A stretch of DNA of 64,000 nt from Clostridia bacterium (GCA_018399635.1 JAGYOH010000012.1:38231-102230); one strand, 5' to 3'; counted from the stretch's first letter, positions 15,440 to 25,098 are shown. Notes: a model not told the origin generated them from the letters alone. Translations and numbers: made by a program.

Positions 15440-17340
15440 CACTCGAACCGCTCGTTCAAGGTGTTGAAGAGCACCTCGCCATAGTAGATGTTGATGGTGA
15501 CGTCCCCCTGGCCGCTGAGTTCCACCACAAAGCTCTCTTCGGCCTTGGTGTGGGTCTCGGCGTAAACGATCTGGGCCTCGCCCTCCTCGTTGACCATTTC
15601 AATGGTCACCACGGCTTCATCTTCAGTGAAATATTCGGTGTAGAATTTATAGGCTCTCGTGGCCAGTCTGGGACCGTTGCTGATGGTCACTTCAACCACG
15701 TCTCCGGGATACACGATGGTTCCCTGGGAGATGCTCTGGGTGGCGACGGTGTCCACGGGGAAGTCCGAGTATTCATAGCCCGTCAGAGCCAGCTGGATCT
15801 CGTTGCCGTCGAGCCGACTAAGGGCCTCCTCGTAGGTCAGCCCCGTAATGGTGGGCATGATGTATTCCTGGGCGGACGACCCCTGGGAAACCACCAGCTT
15901 GATGGCTTCACCCACTTCGATGAGTTCGCCCCCTGCAGGGTCCTGGGAGAGAATGTAGCCCCTGGGAAGTTCATTGACCACGTATGCCACGGAATCCACA
16001 TTGAGTTCCTTGTTTTCCAGAATGATCTGGGCCTCGGAAAGCTCCTTCTGAAGCAGATTGGGGACCTCTACGAGATTCTGCCCCTTGCTGACCACCACCT
16101 TGATGGTGAAACCCTCCTTGAGGATGGTGCCGGCGACCTCGGATTGCTCCATGACGCGGCCGGCTTCGATGACATTGGAGAACCGGGTCCCCTCCTCCTC
16201 GATATAGAGCCCGAGGGCGTTGAGTTCATCCCGGGCCTCTTCAAAGGGCATTTCAATGAGATTCGGCACCTCCACCTCCTGAATGGCGAACTTGTCCCTG
16301 AGAATATTGAAACCGATCAAGCTGAAAATCAGCAGGGAGGCCAGAAATGCCAGGAGAATCACGGTGACCAGGGTGAGTCGGCTGCCCTTTTCGGCACCCC
16401 CCTTGGTTTTCTTTTTCGTTTTAAGCTTCTTGCTCATGGCATCGATCTCCTGATAATTCGGCAGCACCATGGTCGCATAGTCATAGTCCTCGCTGTTTTC
16501 ATAATTGAAGGTCTCGGCTGGATTGCTTCTCAGACGGTTCAAATCCACCATCATTTCATTGATATTCTGATATCTGGAATCGGGATTCTTCATCATCGCC
16601 TTGAGGATCACTTCCTCGAGGCCCTCCGACAAGGCCTTGTTGTAGGTCGTCGGCGGCACCACCTGTTCCCGCATGTGCTTCAGGGCGATGGTCACGGCGT
16701 TTTCCCCGACAAAGGGCAGGCGGCCGGTGGCCATTTCGTACATCACCACACCCAGGGAGTAGATGTCGGACCGGTGGTCGATGACGGAACCCTTGGATTG
16801 CTCCGGTGAGGCGTACTGGACGCTTCCCATGACTTCGTTGGAATGGACGATGGTGGAGGAGGTCATGGCCTTGGCAATGCCGAAATCCGCCACCTTGGCC
16901 ACCTGCTCCCTTGAAATCATGATGTTCTGGGATTTGATGTCCCGGTGAATGATCTGATGCTGATGGGCGTGGTCCAGGGCGCTGGCGATCTGCATGGAAA
17001 GCCGGATGATTTCGCTTTCTTCGAGGGCCTCCCCCTTTTCCCTGACCAGGGATTTGAGGGTCTTGCCGTCCACGTATTCCATCACGATGTAGCGCAGATC
17101 CTCCTCGATCCCCACATCGAAGATATTGACGATGTTGGGATGGTTCAGACCGGCGGCGGAGGTGGACTCCGCATCGAATTTCTTGATGAAATCCGGATCG
17201 GAATTGAATTCGCTCTTGAGGATTTTCACCGCGACATGGCGTTTAAGCACTTGACAACGGGCTTTATAAACATCGGACATGCCGCCATCTCCGATTTTTT
17301 CAATCAGTTCATACCGATTCCCTAAAATCGTACCTTTCAT
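15439..17340 (-). CDS. prkC: PASTA-domain serine/threonine protein kinase (PrkC/PknB)
   Basis: A membrane kinase that senses peptidoglycan fragments and regulates wall growth and translation. The kinase domain spans about residues 10-270, with catalytic Lys39, HRD 132-134, DFG 152-154 and activation-loop Thr/Ser residues. A charged linker leads to one membrane segment (about 321-346). Three PASTA domains follow (about 355-420, 422-487 and 491-556). An extra 77-residue tail (557-633), rich in beta-forming residues, has no PASTA pattern. AAGGAG precedes the ATG. The cognate phosphatase gene lies immediately upstream. Confidence 0.95.
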   Translation of the reverse strand: MKGTILGNRYELIEKIGDGGMSDVYKARCQVLKRHVAVKILKSEFNSDPDFIKKFDAESTSAAGLNHPNIVNIFDVGIEEDLRYIVMEYVDGKTLKSLVREKGEALEESEIIRLSMQIASALDHAHQHQIIHRDIKSQNIMISREQVAKVADFGIAKAMTSSTIVHSNEVMGSVQYASPEQSKGSVIDHRSDIYSLGVVMYEMATGRLPFVGENAVTIALKHMREQVVPPTTYNKALSEGLEEVILKAMMKNPDSRYQNINEMMVDLNRLRSNPAETFNYENSEDYDYATMVLPNYQEIDAMSKKLKTKKKTKGGAEKGSRLTLVTVILLAFLASLLIFSLIGFNILRDKFAIQEVEVPNLIEMPFEEARDELNALGLYIEEEGTRFSNVIEAGRVMEQSEVAGTILKEGFTIKVVVSKGQNLVEVPNLLQKELSEAQIILENKELNVDSVAYVVNELPRGYILSQDPAGGELIEVGEAIKLVVSQGSSAQEYIMPTITGLTYEEALSRLDGNEIQLALTGYEYSDFPVDTVATQSISQGTIVYPGDVVEVTISNGPRLATRAYKFYTEYFTEDEAVVTIEMVNEEGEAQIVYAETHTKAEESFVVELSGQGDVTINIYYGEVLFNTLNERFE

Positions 17341-17353
17341 TCAATAGACTCCT

Positions 17354-18064
17354 TTAGTCTTGGAATTTTACGATAATCATGCTGATATTGTCTTTGCCGC
17401 CGCGACTGTTGGCCAGTTGGATGGCACTTTCGACAATGGCCTTGGGGCGCTTGATGTCCAGGACCATTCTTTTGAGTTCCACGTCCTCGACGAGGTCATT
17501 GAGACCGTCGCTGCACATCAAGAGAAAATCACCGCTGACAAAGGTCTCCTGCATGACATCGGGTTCACAAAGCTCCTTGGTGCCCAGGGCCTTGGTCAGC
17601 AGATGCTTCTTGGGATGATGCTGCATCTCCTCAAGGGTAAGACTCCCTTTGCGGTAAAGCTCATAAACGAGGGTGTGGTCCCGGGTGAGCTGCTTGAGAC
17701 CCTCTGCGTTGATCTTGTAGGCCCTGGTATCACCGACATGAATGAAGTAAACGGCATCCCCCCGGACCATGGCGGCCGTCAGGGTGGTTCCCATGCCCTG
17801 ATAGTCCTCATTGGCCATGGCGGCGGTGTACACCGCCTGATTGGCCGCATCGAAGGCACTGATCAGACAGGTGGGCCGGGCCGGGTCCTTCTGATCAATA
17901 TTGGCGATGAATTCCCTGGCCGCCATCTTGGAAGCGATTTCTCCGGCCTTGTGCCCCCCCATGCCGTCGGCGATGATGAAAATCCCGCTTTTTTCATGGT
18001 AGACCACATAGTCTTCATTCTTTTCCCGCTTGTTGCCGATGTCTGATCTCAAATAGTATTCCAC
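17354..18064 (-). CDS. stp: PP2C-type Ser/Thr protein phosphatase (Stp/PrpC)
   Basis: This metal-dependent phosphatase removes phosphates placed by the PASTA kinase. The 236-residue protein has the PP2C motifs DIGNKREKNED, IADGMGGHKAGE, GTTLTAA, VGDTRAY and SDGLND, with the metal-binding Asp residues present. It starts at GTG 18064 with GAGAGGGA upstream and sits between rsmB and prkC in the usual order. Confidence 0.96.
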   Translation of the reverse strand: MEYYLRSDIGNKREKNEDYVVYHEKSGIFIIADGMGGHKAGEIASKMAAREFIANIDQKDPARPTCLISAFDAANQAVYTAAMANEDYQGMGTTLTAAMVRGDAVYFIHVGDTRAYKINAEGLKQLTRDHTLVYELYRKGSLTLEEMQHHPKKHLLTKALGTKELCEPDVMQETFVSGDFLLMCSDGLNDLVEDVELKRMVLDIKRPKAIVESAIQLANSRGGKDNISMIIVKFQD

Positions 18065-18076
18065 GAAAGTCCCTCT

Positions 18077-19417
18077 CTATCGGTTGCGTTTGAGCCGGCA
18101 GGCAAAAAAGCCGTCCATGCCATGAGCACAGGGGGTGACCAAGAGCATGCCGTCACTCGTCAAACCTTCATCAATTTCTCTGATCGGATCCAAGACAAAG
18201 TTCTCATGGGTCTGTAAAAATTCTTCGATGACCCCCTGATTCTCCATGACCTCGAGGGTACAGGTGCTGTAAAGGATTACACCGCCTATTTTAACATATC
18301 TGGCCGCGTTATTGATCATATTCCGCTGAATTTTTCTTAAAGACAGGATATCGCCGGGTTGGCGGTTCCACTTGATGTCCCCTTTGCGCTGTATGATGCC
18401 GAGTCCGGAACAGGGGGCGTCGAGCAGAATCTTGTCAAAGGCATCGTCACTCTCCGGATCATGCACCGTGGCGTCTCCGATTTCGGTCCGGATGTTTTCA
18501 AGACCCAGGCGGCGGATGTTTTCCCGGATTTTTTCAAGCTTGCCCCGGGAGATGTCCCGGGCGACGACAAGCCCCTCTCCCTTCATCAGTTCTGAGAGAT
18601 GGGTGGTTTTCGACCCCGGGGCCCCGCACATGTCCAGGACCCTTTCATGAGGCTTGGGGTCGAGGAGCGGCGCAATCAGAATGCTGCTCAGACTCTGAAC
18701 AGTAAAAAGGCCCTCCTCGAAGGCCCGGGTCCTGACCAGCAATGCCATGTCCTCCGCCTCCACCAGGAGGGCCTGGGGACTCAAAGCCACAAGTTCGGTT
18801 TTCACCCCCTGGGATACCAGGGTTCTGACGAGTGCCTCCCGGCCGGTCTTGAGGATGTTCACCCGGATGTAGAGCCGGGGCGGGGTATTGTTGAAGGCCG
18901 CCATCCTTTTGGTGTTTTCAAGACCGAAATCCCTGATCCAGTGCGCCAGGAGCCATTCGGGATGGGAAAACCTGATGCTGAGATCCCCGGGTGTGTCCGT
19001 GAGGCCGGCTTCAAATTCCGCCGTGATGGCCAGGCGGTTCTTGGACAGGTTCCGTAAAACACCATTGGCGAATTTCACCAGGGAGGGATTGGACTTCTTC
19101 ATCAGCCGCTGGGTCTCGTTCACCGTGGCGTAGTCGGGTATGTGGTCCATGAAGAGGATTTCATAGAGTCCCAGGCGGAGAATGTTCCTGTCCGTTTCTC
19201 TGAGCTTCCTGAGCTTGATTTTTGAAATCTTTGACAGGATGCCGTCGAGATAACTCAGATTCTCCACCACCCCCCTGACCGTGCGGGTGATGTAGGGCCT
19301 TTGTTCAGTCGTGGTCTCCTTGAGGGCCGTTTCCAGGGCGTCCTTCATGAAGACCTTTTTATGGGTAATAGCCGTCAAGGTTTTGACGGCTATTCTTCTC
19401 GGATTGAGGGTGGCCAC
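18077..19417 (-). CDS. rsmB: 16S rRNA (cytosine967-C5)-methyltransferase RsmB
   Basis: RsmB makes m5C967 in 16S rRNA. An N-terminal NusB-like RNA-binding domain (about 1-135) is followed by a Rossmann methyltransferase with CGAPGSKT, DAPCSG and the catalytic-cysteine motif YSTCTLE. I prefer GTG 19417 (446 residues, MATLNPRRIA) because AGGCGG lies suitably upstream just at the end of the preceding gene. An ATG at 19432 would overlap that gene and lacks a good site. Confidence 0.93.
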   Translation of the reverse strand: MATLNPRRIAVKTLTAITHKKVFMKDALETALKETTTEQRPYITRTVRGVVENLSYLDGILSKISKIKLRKLRETDRNILRLGLYEILFMDHIPDYATVNETQRLMKKSNPSLVKFANGVLRNLSKNRLAITAEFEAGLTDTPGDLSIRFSHPEWLLAHWIRDFGLENTKRMAAFNNTPPRLYIRVNILKTGREALVRTLVSQGVKTELVALSPQALLVEAEDMALLVRTRAFEEGLFTVQSLSSILIAPLLDPKPHERVLDMCGAPGSKTTHLSELMKGEGLVVARDISRGKLEKIRENIRRLGLENIRTEIGDATVHDPESDDAFDKILLDAPCSGLGIIQRKGDIKWNRQPGDILSLRKIQRNMINNAARYVKIGGVILYSTCTLEVMENQGVIEEFLQTHENFVLDPIREIDEGLTSDGMLLVTPCAHGMDGFFACRLKRNR

Positions 19418-19418
19418 T

Positions 19419-20105
19419 TTACCGCCTGGCATTTCTTAAAAGGATGAACCGGAACAACTGTGCGGCGGATACCGCCGCCGCCGCCACATAGGTCATGGCC
19501 GCCGCCTTGAGGACCTCGTTGGACCCTCTGAGATCCTGCTCTCCCACCAGGGCCATGCCGTTGAGATTGTCGATGGCCCTCAGGCTCGCATTGAATTCCA
19601 CCGGCAGGGTGACGATCTGGAACAAGAGGGCCAGTGAAAAGAAAAGGATTCCAAGATCAACCAGTTGAAGGATATTGAAGATGAACCCCATGAAAATCAA
19701 GAAGATCATGTACTTGGATCCGAACTGGGCCACCGGGGCCAGCAGGCTCCGAAAGGCGAGGGGGGCATAGCCCTCGGCGTGCTGCAGGGCATGGCCCACC
19801 TCATGGGCGCCGACACTGCTCGAAGCCACGCTCCGGCCGCTGTAGACGGCTTCAGACAAGCGCACCGTCCGGGTCCGCGGATCATAGTGGTCCGACAGAT
19901 GACCCCCCACCTTTTCGATGGGAATATCGTACAGCCCGTGGGCGTCGAGAATCTTCCTCGCCGTCTCATAACCGCTGAGATTTTTTGAATTGGGAACTCT
20001 GAGGTACTTGTTGAAGGTCTTGTTCACCCTGGACTGGGCAACCATGGCAAAGATGATCATGGGAACCAGTATGATGAATCCCAGACTGCTACCGCCGATA
20101 AACAT
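19419..20105 (-). CDS. YugP-type membrane zinc metallopeptidase
   Basis: A 228-residue membrane protein with a zinc-peptidase motif HEVGHALQ (His101, Glu102, His105). It is related to the YugP family (peptidase MA clan, DUF2268-like). Membrane segments lie near residues 6-24 and in the C-terminal half (about 125-175). The substrate is unknown. Such genes sit between fmt and rsmB in many Clostridia, so a link to membrane-protein quality control is possible but unproved. GGAGAG precedes the ATG. Confidence 0.88.
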   Translation of the reverse strand: MFIGGSSLGFIILVPMIIFAMVAQSRVNKTFNKYLRVPNSKNLSGYETARKILDAHGLYDIPIEKVGGHLSDHYDPRTRTVRLSEAVYSGRSVASSSVGAHEVGHALQHAEGYAPLAFRSLLAPVAQFGSKYMIFLIFMGFIFNILQLVDLGILFFSLALLFQIVTLPVEFNASLRAIDNLNGMALVGEQDLRGSNEVLKAAAMTYVAAAAVSAAQLFRFILLRNARR

Positions 20106-20109
20106 GACA

Positions 20110-21036
20110 TCACTCTCCTAACTTCATATTTTCTCTGATCGTGTGGTGGCCCTGGATAAACTCGGAAACCGCCATGGGCCTTCCTGAAGGCAGTTGAAGG
20201 CGCTTGATCAGGAGGACATTCTCCTGGCAGGCCACCTCGATCCCCGCCTTGGAAACCCTTGTCACCCGGCCGGGCTCTCCCGGTTCCCCGGCGACAAGAC
20301 ACTCTCCTTCGAGGATTTTGAGCCTTTCTCCCGCCACCGTGGTATGGGCGACGGGCCAGGGGTAGTAACCCCGGATCCTGTTCACCACCGCAGTGGCCGG
20401 CTGATTGAAATCGATTCTGGCCATGTCCCTGGTAATCAAGGGGGCGTAGGAGGCCAGGCCTTCCTCCTGGGGGACGGGTTGGATTTCCCCGATTCCCTCC
20501 AGGGTCTTCTGGAGCACCAGGGCGCTTTTTTCCTTGAGCAGGTCGTGGAGGTCTCCGGCGTTCATCGCCGGGGGGATGGCCACGGTTTCCTTGAGGAGGA
20601 TGTCTCCGGTATCCAGGCCCTCATTCATCTGCATGGTGGTCACACCGGTCTCTTCAAAGCCCCGCACGATGGCGGTCTGGATGGGACTCGCCCCGCGAAG
20701 AGCCGGCAAGAGACTGGCATGGACGTTGATCGCCCCCAGGGGGGCCGCCTTTAGTATCTGACGCGGAAGGAGATTGCCGTAGGCGATGACCACGATGACC
20801 TCGGGCTCAAGCCCCCTGATCGTCTCCAGAATCCCCTCCTCCCCGAGGGTCTCAGGCTGATGGACCGGGATTCCCCGGTCGGTGACAAAGGCCTTGACCG
20901 GCGGGGGGGAAAGTTTTTTACCCCGGCCCTTTTTCCGGTCCGGTTGAGTAAATACCCCGACCACCTCATGATGATTCAAAAGATAGTCAAGGGCGGGCAG
21001 GGAAAATTCCGGCGTTCCCATAAAAAGCACCCGCAT
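20110..21036 (-). CDS. fmt: methionyl-tRNA formyltransferase
   Basis: Fmt formylates the initiator Met-tRNA using 10-formyl-tetrahydrofolate. The protein starts MRVLFMGTPEFSLP at ATG 21036, one base after the def stop, with GGAGGA upstream; a nine-residue extension within def is unlikely. Catalytic Asn-His-Asp positions are visible in INVHASLLP and GLDTGDIL. Length is 308 residues. Pairing with def is universal logic: add and remove the formyl group. Confidence 0.96.
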   Translation of the reverse strand: MRVLFMGTPEFSLPALDYLLNHHEVVGVFTQPDRKKGRGKKLSPPPVKAFVTDRGIPVHQPETLGEEGILETIRGLEPEVIVVIAYGNLLPRQILKAAPLGAINVHASLLPALRGASPIQTAIVRGFEETGVTTMQMNEGLDTGDILLKETVAIPPAMNAGDLHDLLKEKSALVLQKTLEGIGEIQPVPQEEGLASYAPLITRDMARIDFNQPATAVVNRIRGYYPWPVAHTTVAGERLKILEGECLVAGEPGEPGRVTRVSKAGIEVACQENVLLIKRLQLPSGRPMAVSEFIQGHHTIRENMKLGE

Positions 21037-21037
21037 C

Positions 21038-21499
21038 CTAGACTTCCTCCGGCTTTTCTTCAACCTTGTCGATGAAAAGTATCCCGTTCAAGTGGTCGAC
21101 TTCATGGCACATGGCCCTGGCCAGCAGGCCTTCTCCCTCGGCCTCGAAAACCTTGCCCTCGAGATCCTGTGCCCTGAGGGTCACCTTGCAGGGTCTTCTC
21201 ACGGCACCGGAGGCATCCGGAACGCTCAGGCATCCCTCGATTTCAAATTGTTCCCCTTCTTCATGGATGATTTGCGGATTCACATAGACGGTGGCCCCCT
21301 TCTCATCATAGAGATCGATGACGATGAGCCGTTTGAGGATTCCGATCTGGGGGGCCGCCAGGCCGATGCCGTCCTCGGCCACCATGGTCTCGATCATGTC
21401 CTCGGCCAGCATCTTCAGTTTTTCATCAAATTTCGTGACGGGCTTGGCAATTTTTCTCAGTACCGGATCCCCGTCTATTCGCACATTTCTAAGGGCCAT
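21038..21499 (-). CDS. def: peptide deformylase
   Basis: Def removes the formyl group from nascent proteins. The 153-residue protein shows all three motifs: GIGLAAPQIG (44-53), EGCLS with metal ligand Cys90, and HEVDH (His132, Glu133, His136). The ATG at 21499 has AGGAGG ten bases upstream; a closer ATG is out of frame. It follows priA and precedes fmt, as in most Firmicutes. Confidence 0.97.
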   Translation of the reverse strand: MALRNVRIDGDPVLRKIAKPVTKFDEKLKMLAEDMIETMVAEDGIGLAAPQIGILKRLIVIDLYDEKGATVYVNPQIIHEEGEQFEIEGCLSVPDASGAVRRPCKVTLRAQDLEGKVFEAEGEGLLARAMCHEVDHLNGILFIDKVEEKPEEV

Positions 21500-21520
21500 T
21501 TCATGGCACCTCCTTAATCA

Positions 21521-23863
21521 TTATATGAGAGTCACCGGATCCACATCCACCATGACGAAGATTTCAGGATGCGTCACCTTTTCAATTATATCATTTATTA
21601 TACCCTTAATCCCAGGCTGGTCAACTCTTTCTCCCTTGATCAGAATCTGATAGCGATAGGTCCGGTTGACCTTCAGATTCAAGGCCGGTCCGGGGCCGAT
21701 GATCCGGGCGTCAAGGCCCTTGCACTGTTCCCTGAGGGCCCAGGCCAGCCCCTCGGCATACCTCCGGGCCAGGGCGTCCTCCCTGGAATTCACCGTCAGA
21801 TGGATCAATTGTTTGAAGGGGGGGTAGGCCATGGCTTCCCGGACCCCGATTTCAAAATCATAAAAGACCCGGTAATCGCCCTTGAGGGCGCTGTGGATGG
21901 CATAGTGGTCGGGATTGTAGGTCTGGATCACCACTTCTCCCGGCAGTTCTCCCCTGCCGCTGCGGCCCATGGCCTGGGTGATCAGGGCGTAGGTCACCTC
22001 GCTCGCCGTGTAATTGGGGACATTGAGGTTGATATCCGCCGCCAGGACCCCCACCAGGGTCACACCCTTGAAGTCGTGCCCTTTGGCGACGATCTGAGTC
22101 CCCAGGATGATATCCACTTGCCGGGATTCAATGGCCTCGTAGGCCTCCTTGAGGGCGTATTTTCCCGCCATGGAGGTGGAATCCATGCGCAGGACCCTGG
22201 CTTCGGGAAAGAGTTCGCTGATCCTTTCTTCGATTTTCTCCGTCCCCATGCCGAAATACTGGTAATGGGGACTGCCGCACTGGGGACAGGTCCGGGGCAC
22301 CCGGGTCTGGTAGCCGCAGAGGCGGCACTCCCCGTGATGGGTCTTCTTGTGGTACATCAGGGGCACCTCGCAGTGGGGGCAGGTCATGACGTGGCCGCAC
22401 TCGAGACAGCTGACAAAGGAGGCGTAGCCTCTTTTGTTGAGGAAGAGAATCGTCTGCTCCCCCCGGTCGAGTCTCAGCTGGATCTTCTCCTTCAGCAGCT
22501 GACTGATCAGGGTCACCTTGGCCGTGACGAATTCCTCCCGCATATCCACCAGGAATCCCCCGGGCATGCCCGCCGGGGCGATGCGGCGGGTCAGGGTGAG
22601 GATTCTCCCCTTCCCGCCGAGGACTTCATGGTAGCTTTCAACCCTGGGCGTGGCACTGCCCAGGAGGAGGGGGATCCCTCTCATCCGGGCCCTGATTTCC
22701 GCCAGATGAATGCCGTGGTAGCGGGGCTCCGATTCTGATTTATAGCTGGAGGAATGCTCCTCGTCCACCACGATCAGTCCCAGATTGCCAGCCGGAGCGA
22801 AGATGGCGCTCCTAGGACCGATAATGACTTTGAATTCCCCTTTTTTGATCCTCAGCCATTCCTCCATTTTTTCTTCCTGGGTCATTCTGGAGTGGTAGAA
22901 ACCCACGCACTCTCCGAACCGCTGGACAAAAACCCGGGCCATCTGGGGAATCAGGGAGATTTCGGGGACCAGAAGGATCACTGACTCCTCCCGCTGAAGG
23001 GCCAGCTCCGTCAGCTGCAGATAGATTTCCGTCTTGCCGCTCCCCGTGACCCCGTGGAGCAGGAAACTCTCATAGGTCTTGGCAGCCATGGCCCCTCTGA
23101 CGGCTTCATAGGCCGCCCTCTGCTCAGGGTTCAGGACCGGTTTAGGGGTCGCAAACCCTCCCTGGTCCCGGTAGAGACTGTGGCGGTAGAAGGACTTTTC
23201 CCTGAGGGTGACCAGACCTCTGGTTTCCAGGGACTTGAGGGCGTCACTGGAAAGACCCGTGTCCTTCAGGGGAATCTCCAGTTTCCTGTCCTCGAGAAAG
23301 GCTTCCAGAAGGGCTCTTTTTTTATGGGCGTTTTTTCTGAGGCCCCTGACGGCCTCCTCGATCGCCGGAGTCTCGGCGGTGCACAGGACCATCTTCATTG
23401 TCCTGGCCCTGGCCTGCTTCTGATAGGTCACCCGTTGGATCCCCAGACCCGCCTTGAGAATTTCTTCCAGGGTGATGTCCCCCTTTTCATAGGCGGCCTC
23501 GATTTCAGGGCTTGAAAAGGTGATCTCGGGCAGAAGTTCCAATTTGGATCCCAGGGGAATCGCACTTTTGATGAGCTTGGAAAGGGAGGTCATGTAGTAG
23601 TCCCTGGCCTCTAGCAAGAGTGCCACCATTTCCTCGGTGAGGTCGTAGCCTTCATCAAAGCCCCTCAGGATGGCCTTGACCTCGAAATCCGCCGGGACGC
23701 CCAGGCGGACCACCACCCCCTCCATGGGCTTCGAGCCCCGGCCGAAGGGCACGATGACCCGTGAACCCACCCGGATGGCGGCTTCAAATTCCTCGGGCAC
23801 CCCATAGGTGTAGAGGCGGTCCGTATTCTTGACGGTTTTCAGGAGAATCACATCGATATTCAT
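21521..23863 (-). CDS. priA: primosomal protein N' (replication restart helicase PriA)
   Basis: PriA reloads the replisome at abandoned forks. It has an N-terminal DNA-binding domain, Walker A GVTGSGKTE, DEEH box, eight cysteines in four CxxC pairs that hold two zincs (CLECGHVMTCPHC ... CRLCG ... CPQC) and a C-terminal helicase and primosome-binding region. I chose ATG 23863 (780 residues, MNIDVILLKT), with GAGGTG four bases upstream; a TTG at 23875 would start inside the T9 tract of a hairpin. Close spacing may make initiation weak. Confidence 0.96.
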   Translation of the reverse strand: MNIDVILLKTVKNTDRLYTYGVPEEFEAAIRVGSRVIVPFGRGSKPMEGVVVRLGVPADFEVKAILRGFDEGYDLTEEMVALLLEARDYYMTSLSKLIKSAIPLGSKLELLPEITFSSPEIEAAYEKGDITLEEILKAGLGIQRVTYQKQARARTMKMVLCTAETPAIEEAVRGLRKNAHKKRALLEAFLEDRKLEIPLKDTGLSSDALKSLETRGLVTLREKSFYRHSLYRDQGGFATPKPVLNPEQRAAYEAVRGAMAAKTYESFLLHGVTGSGKTEIYLQLTELALQREESVILLVPEISLIPQMARVFVQRFGECVGFYHSRMTQEEKMEEWLRIKKGEFKVIIGPRSAIFAPAGNLGLIVVDEEHSSSYKSESEPRYHGIHLAEIRARMRGIPLLLGSATPRVESYHEVLGGKGRILTLTRRIAPAGMPGGFLVDMREEFVTAKVTLISQLLKEKIQLRLDRGEQTILFLNKRGYASFVSCLECGHVMTCPHCEVPLMYHKKTHHGECRLCGYQTRVPRTCPQCGSPHYQYFGMGTEKIEERISELFPEARVLRMDSTSMAGKYALKEAYEAIESRQVDIILGTQIVAKGHDFKGVTLVGVLAADINLNVPNYTASEVTYALITQAMGRSGRGELPGEVVIQTYNPDHYAIHSALKGDYRVFYDFEIGVREAMAYPPFKQLIHLTVNSREDALARRYAEGLAWALREQCKGLDARIIGPGPALNLKVNRTYRYQILIKGERVDQPGIKGIINDIIEKVTHPEIFVMVDVDPVTLI

Positions 23864-23873
23864 CAGGCACCTC

Positions 23874-23900
23874 AAAAAAAAAGAGTCGGCTTCGACTCTT
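23874..23900 (-). terminator. hairpin-T9 terminator between coaBC and priA
   Basis: AAGAGTCG (23881-23888) pairs with CGACTCTT (23893-23900). The minus strand continues with nine Ts (23874-23882, two of them within the stem), which run directly into the priA GAGGTG site. The coaBC TAA stop lies at the stem base. Confidence 0.82.
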
Positions 23901-25089
23901 ATTCTACCATATCCGCAATTTTTTCCAGTATCTCTTTTGCAATGATCGATTTCTTGTTCAGGGCGACATGGGTCACCTGCAGGTCCCGGGTGATGAGATA
24001 GACTTCATTTTCATCCGTCCTGAACCCGCTCGAGGTCCTGGAGACATCGTTGGCCACCATGAAATCCAGATGCTTGGCAATGATTTTTTCCTTGGCATAG
24101 GCCACCACGTCATGGGTCTGAGCCGCAAATCCCACTAAAAACTGGTGTTTCTTGTGTTCGCCCAGGGTTTTGAGAATATCCCGGGTCCGCTCCAGAGGCA
24201 GGGAGGACTCGATGTCCTCCTTCTTGATTTTTTTCTCAAAAACCTTCTGTGGCCGGTAATCCAGCACCGCCGCCGCCTTGATGACGATGTCGGTCTCGTC
24301 GTAGCGGGCCATGACCTCCCGGTACATTTCCTCCGAGGTTGTCACGTCGATCCGTTCCACCCCCAGGGGGGTTTTCAGAGTGACGGGTCCCGCTACGAGG
24401 CAGACCTGCGCCCCCAGCCGCCTGGCGGCCCTGGCCATTTCAAATCCCATTTTCCCGCTTGAGGGATTGGAGATGAAGCGGACGGGATCGATGGGTTCCA
24501 CAGTGGGTCCCGCCGTCACCAGGACTCTTTTTCCCTTGAGCCGGTCCCTGGCTTCCAAGGCGAAAAGAATGACCTCCACGATGTCCTCGGGAGTGGCCAG
24601 CTTGCCCCGCCCCGTATCGCCACAGGCCAGGCGCCCGGCCTCCGGCTCGATGATTCCGGCCCCCCGGTCCCTGAGAATCTTCAGATTCTCCTGGACACTG
24701 GCGTGTTCGTACATCCGGGTGTTCATGGCCGGTGCCACGTACAGGGGCGCCCGGGTCGCCAGGAGGGTCGTGGACAAAAGGTCGTCGGCGATCCCGTGGG
24801 CCATTTTGGCGATGATGTTGGCGGTGGCCGGCACGATGACAAAGAGATCCGCCGTCTTGGCCACCTCGATGTGTTCGATTCTGGAATCCTCCCCCAGGGT
24901 GAAGAGGTCGGTGAGGACCCTTTTGCCGCTCATGGCCTCAAAGGTCATGGGATGGATGAACTGGGCCGCATGCCGGGTCATGATGACCTGGACCTCCACT
25001 TCAAGCTTCTTGAGCATGGAAATCACTTCCAGGGTCTTGTAGATGGCGATGCCGCCCGTCACTCCCAGAACTACTTTTTTGTGTTTCAT
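23899..25089 (-). CDS. coaBC: phosphopantothenoylcysteine decarboxylase/synthetase
   Basis: A bifunctional enzyme: the N-terminal FMN-dependent CoaC domain (GVTGGIAIYK, PAMNTRMYEH) decarboxylates, and the C-terminal CoaB domain (VTAGPTVEPIDPVRFI, NPSSGKMG) ligates cysteine to phosphopantothenate. I chose ATG 25089 (396 residues, MKHKKVVLG), with AGGTG six to seven bases upstream; earlier GTG and ATG codons overlap that site. It starts ten bases after rpoZ. CoaD, the next enzyme, is at 7.8-8.3 kb. Confidence 0.96.
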   Translation of the reverse strand: MKHKKVVLGVTGGIAIYKTLEVISMLKKLEVEVQVIMTRHAAQFIHPMTFEAMSGKRVLTDLFTLGEDSRIEHIEVAKTADLFVIVPATANIIAKMAHGIADDLLSTTLLATRAPLYVAPAMNTRMYEHASVQENLKILRDRGAGIIEPEAGRLACGDTGRGKLATPEDIVEVILFALEARDRLKGKRVLVTAGPTVEPIDPVRFISNPSSGKMGFEMARAARRLGAQVCLVAGPVTLKTPLGVERIDVTTSEEMYREVMARYDETDIVIKAAAVLDYRPQKVFEKKIKKEDIESSLPLERTRDILKTLGEHKKHQFLVGFAAQTHDVVAYAKEKIIAKHLDFMVANDVSRTSSGFRTDENEVYLITRDLQVTHVALNKKSIIAKEILEKIADMVE

Positions 25090-25098
25090 TCTCATCAC

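Noticed and set aside
15550..16809. 419-codon plus-strand frame opposite prkC
   Set aside because: Antisense shadow of a well-supported kinase gene.
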